From an uncultured Clostridia bacterium (GTDB lineage: Bacteria > Bacillota > Clostridia > Christensenellales > UBA1242), in contig CAJFOL010000002.1 of the NCBI GenBank assembly GCA_904397185.1, positions 1 through 21,461 on the forward strand: a stretch of DNA of 21,461 nucleotides. The letters are read 5' to 3'. A model generated the notes under the pieces. It did not search any database. It saw only the letters and a list, made by a program, of their open reading frames with translations, and was not told where the DNA came from. A program made the translations under genes and the position numbers. Below are positions 1 to 6,940 of this stretch, piece by piece. Positions within the stretch are counted from its first letter, which is position 1. Each line of letters opens with the position of its first letter.

Positions 1-1
1 T

Positions 2-2125
2 GACGGAAAACCTATCACTGCAGACGTCACAGTTCTTGACAAGGCAAGCATATTCTACCCTGCTGGGGAATATGTAAATGTGAAAGAACTGATGAGTTAT
101 GCTGAGATGCTTATTGACTATATCTCTTCTAAGCAGTTTGAACTTGGACTTAACGTAAATTTCGCTGGTATGTCAATCGTTGGAGATGCTCAAGTTGACC
201 TTACAGACCAAATCATGCTCAGCGCATCTGTCGTTGCGGACGGCATGGACATAAACGTCAATATTGAAGATGGAATGTTGTATTTTGACTACAATGGGCT
301 TCTTCTAAAAATGGATAACTCAGGCTTTAATGAACTTCTCTTTATTGTCCTTGAGGTTATCGGAATCGATGCAAATAGCATTCCATTCCTATCCGAAATT
401 GACCTTAACCTTGATTTCTCGATGATTGATACTGACGTGGCTAGTATGGATATAACTTTTGAGGATATCGTCAACATTATTAGCATGGTTAAGGAGATAA
501 AAGTACAAAATTCTTCTCTTGTTATTCGTCTTGATGGGCAGAAAGTCTATAACAATCCAAATGCAGAAGATATTGTTATAACCTTGGCAAGTGAAAACGG
601 AAAAATCAAGAATTTGACTCTTGCAAACTGCTATCTTGATAGCAATCTTACAAATGCTATAAACGGCGAAATCACTTTTGGTAGTCTTGGAGAATTTAAA
701 CACGTAGACTCAAGCAAGAATTATATTGACATTTCAGGTGCAAACGAACTTGTGAAAGCCATCGTCAATATGTCTCATGGCAAGCAATTCCATGTTTCTG
801 GCTCATTTAACGTAAATGCCACAATTGATATCCTCTTTGAAATTCCTATCAATGTAGACGTGCCAATTGATATCTATATCAACGTTGTTGGAAAAGGAGA
901 TATAGAACTCTATGCGGTTATTGGCGAAATTCCTTGCATACCATTTGTAAATGCATCTGGGCTTTCAACCTCAAATCGTATGCTCTATATCTACTATAAA
1001 TCAGGATATATTTACTTCCACAGAACTGAAAAAACTGGCAGTGACACCATTGATTACAAGACAAAAGTTTCGCTCGAGACTGTGCTTGCTGATCCATTCC
1101 ACTATGTACAATATTGTTTCGGTTTCTCTGACTCTATCATGGACGTTATTATTGAGTCCATGGATAACCCAAGAACTGAACCTATGGATATGGGCAATAT
1201 TATCACTTCATTCCTCGTCAATGATGATAAGATGAATTATACAGTAAATCTTAATATGCACGAACTTACAAACAACCCAGACCTTGGCAATATGGCTATC
1301 TCTCTTGGTTTAATGCAGGACAGTGACGGCAATAACTACATTGGTAAATATGGTTTTAGCCTCGAACTTCCTCTCGCCGATGTCTTCTATATGAGTTTGT
1401 CAACTGATAATCTCCAAATGGTTGACTATAACAGTGAACAAACGGCTCAAGATGTTGCTGATAAGATGAAAAATCTCAATGATTTTATCAATTCTTACTC
1501 TTTCCCTGAGGAAACTGAGTGGCAAGGCACAAACGGCTCTTATACAGAAAATAAAATTTATCGCACTGTGACCTTTGTGACAAACAGCAATGTAACAATC
1601 GCGGAACAATCTTATCAATATAAAGACACCCTCGCCCTACCTACAATTAGTGAAAATAAAATTGTCGATGATACTACCGCTATGATAAGATACTACTACT
1701 CATTTGCTGGCTGGTATGAAGATAGCGAGTGTACAAGACCTTTTGAAGACACCACAATGCCTTCTAAGAATATTACACTCTATGCTAAATGGGAACTTTT
1801 CAAGAGCGAAAAAATTGTCAAAATCTCTTTTGTAACAAACGGCAATGAAACCTACGATACCATTTATGTAACTGAAAATAGTTCCGTTGATTTGTCAGGC
1901 TATGTGCCAACAAAACAGTTGACATACATTGATAATGGGTATAAATGGGATAAGGCTAAGGTTGAATTTGAAGTTACTAGATATACCTTTGCTGGCTGGT
2001 ACACTGACGAGGCTCTCGGAAATGCCTTCGCAGGATATGTAGGCTCAAGTGACTTGACATTGTATGCAAAATTCAATGCGACAGTGACAACTGAATACTA
2101 TATCTTAGGGCAGAAACCTAAGTAG
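2..2125 (+). CDS. Secreted/surface protein with two C-terminal InlB-type B-repeats (5'-truncated by window)
   Basis: The reading frame is open from the first bases of the window. A GTG at 80 is only an internal in-frame codon without a convincing ribosome binding site, so the true start and any signal peptide lie to the left. Counting from codon 80, residues 1-490 are rich in alternating hydrophobic beta-strand segments that I cannot assign to a family. Residues of about 493-572 and 582-667 are two Listeria-Bacteroides (InlB B / Flg_new) repeats. Each begins with a TFVTN or SFVTNG strand and ends with F-A-G-W-Y and then L-Y-A-K. Such repeats are usual in extracellular adhesin-like proteins of Bacillota. 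No LPXTG motif, transmembrane anchor or other sorting signal follows; the protein ends about 12 residues after the second repeat. Attachment, if any, must come from the unseen N-terminus. The repeats are certain; the function of the rest is unknown. Confidence 0.85.
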   Translation, partial: DGKPITADVTVLDKASIFYPAGEYVNVKELMSYAEMLIDYISSKQFELGLNVNFAGMSIVGDAQVDLTDQIMLSASVVADGMDINVNIEDGMLYFDYNGLLLKMDNSGFNELLFIVLEVIGIDANSIPFLSEIDLNLDFSMIDTDVASMDITFEDIVNIISMVKEIKVQNSSLVIRLDGQKVYNNPNAEDIVITLASENGKIKNLTLANCYLDSNLTNAINGEITFGSLGEFKHVDSSKNYIDISGANELVKAIVNMSHGKQFHVSGSFNVNATIDILFEIPINVDVPIDIYINVVGKGDIELYAVIGEIPCIPFVNASGLSTSNRMLYIYYKSGYIYFHRTEKTGSDTIDYKTKVSLETVLADPFHYVQYCFGFSDSIMDVIIESMDNPRTEPMDMGNIITSFLVNDDKMNYTVNLNMHELTNNPDLGNMAISLGLMQDSDGNNYIGKYGFSLELPLADVFYMSLSTDNLQMVDYNSEQTAQDVADKMKNLNDFINSYSFPEETEWQGTNGSYTENKIYRTVTFVTNSNVTIAEQSYQYKDTLALPTISENKIVDDTTAMIRYYYSFAGWYEDSECTRPFEDTTMPSKNITLYAKWELFKSEKIVKISFVTNGNETYDTIYVTENSSVDLSGYVPTKQLTYIDNGYKWDKAKVEFEVTRYTFAGWYTDEALGNAFAGYVGSSDLTLYAKFNATVTTEYYILGQKPK

Positions 2126-2132
2126 GAAAGAC

Positions 2133-2166
2133 AAAACTGGACTTAAAATAGTCCAGTTTTTGTTTT
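2133..2166 (+). terminator. Intrinsic terminator after the B-repeat protein
   Basis: A perfect 10-bp stem pairs AAAACTGGAC (2133-2142) with GTCCAGTTTT (2151-2160). The loop is 8 nt and the 3' arm runs into a T-rich tract. It lies 7 bases after the stop codon and ends the plus-strand transcript. Confidence 0.9.
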
Positions 2167-2411
2167 GTATTTTTATATTTTTTATTTGATTATTTTGATT
2201 TATTAATTATTGATATTTTATTTGTTAATTTTTAATTATTAAATTTATTTTATTATTTATTTTTATTAAATATTAATATTTTTATTTTTAATTTTAGTCC
2301 CATTTTTTTGAATTTTATTTGAATTTATTTTTTAAAAAATATTGTTTTTATTTCGACATTTTTTATCGTGTTTTTTTGCATTTTTTTGTGATTTTTGCAC
2401 ATTTTTTATTA
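2167..2411. other. Extremely AT-rich convergent intergenic spacer
   Basis: About 245 bases are almost entirely A and T, with long T runs on the plus strand. The spacer lies between two converging genes. The open frames here encode only F/I/Y-rich low-complexity peptides and have no ribosome binding sites. I see no further structured element. Confidence 0.6.
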
Positions 2412-2642
2412 TCAATTTGGAATATAGCCATATGGTTTTATTCGGTCGGCACAAAATTCTATCCAAAATACACTTTTATCCCTATCTTTTTTGTAGCGGA
2501 CACGGATATCGCTGTCAAGTTCAATATAACTTTCAATCAGCGGTTTTATCTCCTCCTTTAACACTTCGCATATATGCTGAGGGTCACTGATTTTATCATT
2601 TGATAAAATTTTTTCAATGCGTTTTGTGATTCTATAGTCCAT
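2412..2642 (-). CDS. minE: MinE-like cell division topological specificity factor
   Basis: A 76-residue protein. The frame extends further upstream, but ATG at 2642 is preceded by AGGAGG at 5 bases, which fixes the start; the upstream codons lie in repeat DNA. Residues of about 5-35 (RITKRIEKILSNDK, then a P and LKEEI) resemble the MinE anti-MinCD helix. The next segment, with I-x3-I-x2-Y-I-E-L-D followed by a strand V/R-Y, resembles the dimerising topological domain (E. coli: K-Y-V-Q-I-D). MinE makes MinD hydrolyse ATP and release from the membrane, which drives pole-to-pole oscillation. The gene sits downstream of minD on the same strand, separated by about 490 bases of repeats. The similarity is distant and the N-terminal membrane-targeting segment is short. 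It is assigned from the alignment by eye plus the minD context. Confidence 0.68.
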   Translation of the reverse strand: MDYRITKRIEKILSNDKISDPQHICEVLKEEIKPLIESYIELDSDIRVRYKKDRDKSVFWIEFCADRIKPYGYIPN

Positions 2643-2656
2643 ATTAACCTCCTTTA

Positions 2657-2934
2657 CTTGGCTGGATGAGCATGACACAAGAAAACCTGAGCGAAGGAAT
2701 GAGCGAGTGTGATGACACGACAGTTGTTGTGGCATCGTGCGAGCGGAGTGAGTTTGGTAGATAAAACTCGAGCGAGTGACTGAGTCAGTTTTTGTTTGTT
2801 TTTCCTATTGTTTTTTTATTATTATAACCTCTTTCTTATGATACCCCCGTTCGAAGAGATAAAGCGAGTGTGGACTTGCGGTCTTCGGTCGCAAGTCCGT
2901 ACGAGCGGAGTTGATGATACACTCTATTATGTCT
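2657..2934. repeat. Degenerate short-motif repeat region with hairpins between minD and minE-like gene
   Basis: On the minus strand this stretch contains recurring cores such as CACTCGCTC, CACTCCGCTCG and CAACTCCGCTCG. These match the tail motif of the 65-bp repeats next to it. It includes a perfect 9-bp hairpin, GGACTTGCG (2872-2880) with CGCAAGTCC (2890-2898) and a 9-nt loop. It also includes an ACTCG-AG-CGAGT palindrome near 2766-2778. The short open frame across 2805-2990 is an accidental translation of the repeat. No gene is seen here. Confidence 0.6.
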
Positions 2935-3130
2935 GTTAGAGCGGAAATAAAGTATAAGCCTACTGCACACTCAATCGGACAGTGATCCAAACTAAGTTTG
3001 GTTAGAGCGGAGATAAAGAATAAGTCAACGATTATTCAAGCGGATAGCGATCAAAACTAAGTTTGGTTAGAGCGGAGATAAAGAATAAGTCAACGATTAT
3101 TCAAGCGGATAGCGATCAAAACTAAGTTTG
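2935..3130 (-). repeat. Three tandem 65-66 bp repeats directly after minD
   Basis: Units lie at 2935-3000 (66 bp, diverged), 3001-3065 and 3066-3130 (65 bp, identical to each other). On the minus strand each unit starts with a CAAACTTAGTTTG-type palindrome. It continues through a TGTCCG or TATCCG core and ends with TCCGCTCTAAC. The first unit is closer to the copies at 13264-13375 than to its own neighbours, which shows a dispersed family rather than a purely local duplication. The array begins at the minD stop codon. Confidence 0.9.
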
Positions 3131-3131
3131 G

Positions 3132-3923
3132 TTAGACGTGCTTTTTGATGTTTCGCTTAATGTAGCCCACAAGTCCGCGGTACTTATAGGTGCAATCAAA
3201 TATTTTCTTGGACCCATTATGAATATTCTCACTGAGTAGTGTGAATGCCCTTGCACTTTCTATGGATGTTACCCTAAACCCTAGCGAGTTGGAACAGCCT
3301 ATTGCATCATCTTCGGGTATAACTCCTAGAAGAGGCAAACCAAGCACACGGACGATATTTTCAACACTCATCATCTCGCCATTTAAAAGTAGGTCACCTC
3401 GTACCCTATTTATAACTAAGCCCTTATACTCAATATTGTAGTCATCAAGAAGTCCTATCACCTTGTCTGCATCGCGGATAGATGATAAGTGCGGAGTGAC
3501 AACGACTATCGCCTCGGTCGCTGGAAATACCGCCCTATGAAAGCCCTCGTCCACACCCGCTGGACAATCAATCAAAATATAGTCAAAACTTGAGTCAAGA
3601 GTGTCTATGACGTTCTTTATATGCTCGCCAAGTATTGGTGTTCTATTGTAGGTGTGAGAGGATGGCAAAATGTAAAGAGAGGAAATATTTTTGTCCTGAA
3701 CAAGTGCTTGCCTAGCCCGACACTTACCCATGATAACGTCAGTTATGTCAAAGACAATTCGATCCTCTATATTCATAACAACGTCAAGATTGTTAAGCCC
3801 TATATCCACGTCTAGCAACACCACCCTAAACCCAAGTTTGGCAAGATACATCCCAAGATTTGCACATACTGTCGTTTTCCCAACTCCACCTTTGCCACTT
3901 GTTAAGACTATCTTCCTTGCCAT
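3132..3923 (-). CDS. minD: Septum site-determining ATPase MinD
   Basis: A 263-residue deviant Walker A P-loop ATPase. It opens with MARKIVLTSGKGGVGKTT, containing the KGGVGKTT signature with both lysines. DVDIGLNNLDVV (switch I region) and DCPAGVDEGF (Walker B, 'PAG') follow. The last 15 residues (YRGLVGYIKRNIKKH) form a basic amphipathic helix, the MinD membrane-targeting sequence. ATP-bound MinD dimerises on the membrane and recruits MinC, which blocks FtsZ assembly away from midcell. The start at 3923 has AGGAGG 6 bases upstream; a longer frame to 3971 adds 16 residues without support. The stop codon is the TAA of the first downstream repeat junction. No minC is visible on either side. The gene is preceded by a terminator that separates it from the mreB-like gene. 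Confidence 0.96.
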   Translation of the reverse strand: MARKIVLTSGKGGVGKTTVCANLGMYLAKLGFRVVLLDVDIGLNNLDVVMNIEDRIVFDITDVIMGKCRARQALVQDKNISSLYILPSSHTYNRTPILGEHIKNVIDTLDSSFDYILIDCPAGVDEGFHRAVFPATEAIVVVTPHLSSIRDADKVIGLLDDYNIEYKGLVINRVRGDLLLNGEMMSVENIVRVLGLPLLGVIPEDDAIGCSNSLGFRVTSIESARAFTLLSENIHNGSKKIFDCTYKYRGLVGYIKRNIKKHV

Positions 3924-3985
3924 AACCTGCCTCCTTGAATATATTTTTTTGCTTTGCAAATATTTTATCAAATTTTAATAAATAC

Positions 3986-4013
3986 AAAAAAGGAAGAATT
4001 GTCGTATTCTTCC
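3986..4013 (-). terminator. Intrinsic terminator after the mreB-like gene
   Basis: An 8-bp stem pairs 3992-3999 with 4006-4013 (GGAAGAAT/ATTCTTCC). On the minus strand it is followed by six T. It ends the protease/MreB-like transcript before minD. The remaining spacer up to 4200 is AT-rich, with nothing else recognised. Confidence 0.85.
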
Positions 4014-4200
4014 CTTTATTGTCTAATTTTGATAGTTTTGTTATTTTGATATAAAAATTATTTTTTGTTATATAAAATATTCTTTTTATTTTTATATTTT
4101 TGATATTTTTTGTATTATTTTTAAATTAATATACTTAATTTTTCTTGAATATTATAAAATATTTTTTATTTTTTGCTTATTTTAGATTATTTTTATATAT

Positions 4201-5202
4201 TCAACAATTTTCGAGTATTTTTGCAAGCAAGTCTTGGTCGTCGAGTAGTTTGCCAGCACCTAATATTGTGACATTCTCGCCATCCTCTACTATCTTAAAT
4301 GGATATCTAAAATTTTTCTTTAAATAGTTGTCAAGTCCTGCAATCTTACTCATGCCACCCACGAATAGCACACCATTGTTGATAATATCCTGTGTTATCT
4401 CTGGCGGAAGAGAGGTGATTGTCACGTCTATGCTCCTTATTATTTCGTCAAAAAATGGTTCAAGCACACTGAGTAGGTCTGTCGAAGAGATTATGTAAGA
4501 TCGTGGTACCTTGCTCTCAATATCAACTCCCGTCACTTCCATGTTGAGTGTGTCATTTGCATACAAACTGCCAACTTCGTTTTTGAGTTTTTCGCTAGTA
4601 CCAAGACCTATGACAAGCCCATGATTGTAGGCTATCTGGTTTGCTATCGCAACGTCAACTGCCCGACCGCCTAGACCGAGGGTGGCTCCTTTGAGAATGG
4701 AGTTCATGTTTATAACCGCAATATCTGTGTTGGCACCGCCAATATTTACCACCATGTTTGCCTTTGTCGAACTGATATTCTTGCCTGCTCCTATGCAAGA
4801 ACAAAATACAGACGGCAATAAAATAACCTCTTTAAAGCCTATCTCGTACATGAGAGTCAGCACGGTTTCCTTGTCTTTTGATGACAAGCCACAATTGATA
4901 AGCACTATACATGAATCTCTGTTCTTTTTAAAGTCAAGTTTGGCAAAAAAGTACTCAAGAAGTGCCTTGGTATACTCATAATTCTTTATTTGGCCATTGG
5001 ATACAGGGCTGAAAACCTCGACACTGTCGTTCGTCTTGCCCATCATCTTCTTAGCCTTTTCGCCTAGTCCTATAATTTGATAACCTTGTGGTGACGGCTC
5101 GGCAGAGACAAGTGTTGGCTCGCAGAGAGCAAAACCATTATCTCTCACGTAAATTTTAGTGTAAGACCCGCCTATTTCAATGGCATATTTATATTTGTTC
5201 AT
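4201..5202 (-). CDS. Divergent MreB-like bacterial actin with altered ATPase motifs
   Basis: A 333-residue protein that can be followed along MreB from end to end. It shows NGFALCEPTLV (MreB: G-x-V-L-N-E-P-S), EKAKKMMGKT, an NGQIKNYE...LLEYFF stretch, an IGAG element, NMVVNIGGANTDIAVI, EKLKNEVGS, TITSLPPE and GVLFVGGMSKIAGLD. MreB polymers guide lateral wall synthesis at the membrane. The active-site residues have changed. The first phosphate loop reads EIGGSYT at 9-15, where MreB has DLGT-N-T. The catalytic Glu region (E-E-P) is L-L-P at 128-130. The second phosphate loop is NIGGANT at 153-159, with Asn where Asp is normal. ATP hydrolysis may therefore be lost or weak. The ribosome binding site GAGGAG is 5 bases before ATG. 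The gene lies 12 bases after the protease gene, so they share an operon. A PilM/FtsA-like role is less likely given the alignment. Confidence 0.85.
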   Translation of the reverse strand: MNKYKYAIEIGGSYTKIYVRDNGFALCEPTLVSAEPSPQGYQIIGLGEKAKKMMGKTNDSVEVFSPVSNGQIKNYEYTKALLEYFFAKLDFKKNRDSCIVLINCGLSSKDKETVLTLMYEIGFKEVILLPSVFCSCIGAGKNISSTKANMVVNIGGANTDIAVINMNSILKGATLGLGGRAVDVAIANQIAYNHGLVIGLGTSEKLKNEVGSLYANDTLNMEVTGVDIESKVPRSYIISSTDLLSVLEPFFDEIIRSIDVTITSLPPEITQDIINNGVLFVGGMSKIAGLDNYLKKNFRYPFKIVEDGENVTILGAGKLLDDQDLLAKILENC

Positions 5203-5214
5203 ATTTTCTCCTCT

Positions 5215-6579
5215 TTATAAATATAACTCAACTTGTTCTAAACTTCCATAGGTGTTTTGATAACTTATCTTAAGTATATCACCTTCGTGTAATTTTATCA
5301 AAAGATAACCTAGGTCATTTCTATTTTTAATGGTAAAATTTTGCTCATTTAAGGTGATTTCTCTTATTATACAATCCTTTGTGATTTCCGACAATTCCGA
5401 AAGTGAGCCATTGTTCCCCAAAACATACACACCATTGCCCGCAAAACTGAATGCTTGCTGATAGGTTGAGGCAATGTATCTCTCATCGTCAAAAATATAG
5501 TACTGATAAAGACCTATTGCAGTCAACTCGTCCTTGTATTCTTCTCTTAGGTAACTTGAATAGGTCACCTCATTTGAGTCAATACCCACTATACCAAGGC
5601 TGTCAAGAGAATAAATTTGGTAAGAGGCACCATTTTCGTTGTTGGCTATCACCCGGTCAATCACCTCTATAATCGGATAGATAGGTACGGCTCCATTCAT
5701 CTGATTGCCGTTTGTCGAAAGAAAAGAGGTACTGGCTGTTGCAAGTCCTATTAGATTGCCATCGCCGTCAAAAATACCGCCACCCGAGTTGCCTGGCGAG
5801 ATACCAAGGCTTATATCAATCATATATTCATAGACATTGTTTAATGTCGCAATTTGGTAGTAGGTTACTCCCTCTTCTAACCCCTCACTGCTTGTGGTGT
5901 AATCAAGTCTGCCACCATCAAAGTAGTAGTAATAAGAATTTGTGGTCGCCATGGTTATATCATTGTCGCTTGCAATGTTTCCAAAAGTTACACGGTTTAA
6001 ATATTGTAGGCTTAGCGGTGTGCCTATTGTGAATACCCGCTCTATGTCAAAATTCCCTTCAATGCTTTTGTCGATCATATGTACATAGTTAAGTTCGACA
6101 GCCTCGCAATACAAAATAGCCACGTCAAAGTCCTTGTTTGCCCATACTACTTCGCATGAATACTCTCGCTCATCATCGGTAATTATACTCACCGACACAG
6201 AAAGATAATCATTATCAAAAATACTGTCAATACAATGATAATTTGTGGCAATGTAACTGCCATTAAATACCCTTGCCTCCACATTTTTATCATAATAGGA
6301 TTCATATCCTACTGAGGCAATGACGACACCACTTCCAAGACTTGTGACAGCCTCGTCAATCCTAGAGTTAAACCCACTTGTCCTGACCGCCACTGCAACA
6401 TTGTCCCTGTAAAGTGAGGCAATATCAACAATATCCATATCTTCCGACACCCTGTCATTGATACAGAAAGTTTCGCTGGTGGCATTTTTATCTTTAATAA
6501 CAAAAGTAGTCACTATGAAGGATAGCAACAATATAACAATAAGTGTTGATAATACCGCAAAGTAACTACTTTTTTTCAA
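5215..6579 (-). CDS. Membrane-anchored trypsin-like (HtrA/DegP-type) serine protease
   Basis: A 454-residue protein. Residues 7-28 form one hydrophobic helix after MKKSS, so the catalytic part is outside the cell. The chymotrypsin-fold triad is visible: His115 in IATNYHCID, Asp152 in NKDFDVAIL and Ser265 in SPGNSGGGIFD, all typical of HtrA-like S1 proteases. GSGVVIAS at 82-89 is the usual N-terminal strand. Residues after about 320 are not a clear PDZ domain, although the final LLIKLHEGDILKISYQN resembles the end of one. Insertions around 92-108 and 205-250 make it longer than a minimal HtrA catalytic core. The start codon is TTG (6577-6579) with only a weak AAGGG upstream, so the exact start is uncertain. 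The gene is followed 12 bases later by the mreB-like gene. A role in envelope quality control or processing is inferred. Confidence 0.88.
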   Translation of the reverse strand: MKKSSYFAVLSTLIVILLLSFIVTTFVIKDKNATSETFCINDRVSEDMDIVDIASLYRDNVAVAVRTSGFNSRIDEAVTSLGSGVVIASVGYESYYDKNVEARVFNGSYIATNYHCIDSIFDNDYLSVSVSIITDDEREYSCEVVWANKDFDVAILYCEAVELNYVHMIDKSIEGNFDIERVFTIGTPLSLQYLNRVTFGNIASDNDITMATTNSYYYYFDGGRLDYTTSSEGLEEGVTYYQIATLNNVYEYMIDISLGISPGNSGGGIFDGDGNLIGLATASTSFLSTNGNQMNGAVPIYPIIEVIDRVIANNENGASYQIYSLDSLGIVGIDSNEVTYSSYLREEYKDELTAIGLYQYYIFDDERYIASTYQQAFSFAGNGVYVLGNNGSLSELSEITKDCIIREITLNEQNFTIKNRNDLGYLLIKLHEGDILKISYQNTYGSLEQVELYL

Positions 6580-6636
6580 TTTTCTTTTTCCCTTAATTTT
6601 AAATAACTTGATTTTAAATTTGAACCACTTTCTTAG

Positions 6637-6885
6637 ACTCGGATAACAAGTTGCAAAATTTACTATATCGAAGAGACCATAGAATGCGGAGAAACAGATG
6701 CTATCATAAACATACTAGACAATGGAGAAACAAGGTGGCTGAGCCACTTCCTTAGGCTAGTAAACATACTGAGAAATGGATTGAAAGTATCACGAAGTCT
6801 ATACACATTCAACCAAACCGCAGAGAGACGAGCAATGCTAGGCTCGGCAAATTTTCCTGCAGGGAGTTTAGTAAATTCTAAATGA
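6637..6885 (+). pseudogene. Orphan coding-like remnant, direction unresolved
   Basis: The plus strand is open for 82 codons from a stop at 6634 to TGA at 6883. The peptide is protein-like (for example YYIEETIECGETDAI, then TRWLSHFLRLVNILRNG) but has no ATG near its start and no ribosome binding site. The minus strand is also open across 6666-6923, giving a plausible peptide containing KLPAGKFAEPSIARL. Composition is richer in G and C and more purine-biased on the plus strand than the neighbours. I do not recognise either translation. A decayed fragment of a mobile or phage gene is the simplest reading, but an RNA or a recurring repeat is also possible. It separates the Ppx-like gene from the protease. 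Confidence 0.35.
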
Positions 6886-6940
6886 CCAAAGGAAAATTTG
6901 ACAGAAACGACGCAGTGCGAAGTCTATATGCGGTTTGGTT
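6811..6940. repeat. Nested inverted repeats at the 3' end of the Ppx-like gene
   Basis: The outer arms AACCAAACCGCA (6811-6822) and TGCGGTTTGGTT (6929-6940) are perfect 12-bp inverted repeats. Inside them, CAAATTTTCCT (6848-6858) and AGGAAAATTTG (6890-6900) form a perfect 11-bp pair. The spacings between outer and inner arms are about 25 and 28 bases. The right outer arm overlaps the stop codon of the Ppx-like gene. The arms could form a long two-part hairpin on either strand. No T run follows, so it is not a standard terminator. Confidence 0.7.

Noticed and set aside
2319..2590. Overlapping plus-strand open frames in the AT-rich spacer
   Set aside because: They are F/I/Y-rich low-complexity translations with no ribosome binding site, and they overlap the 3' end of the minE-like gene on the other strand.
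6811..6940. Intrinsic terminator for the Ppx-like gene
   Set aside because: The inverted arms are far apart and no T run follows on the minus strand.
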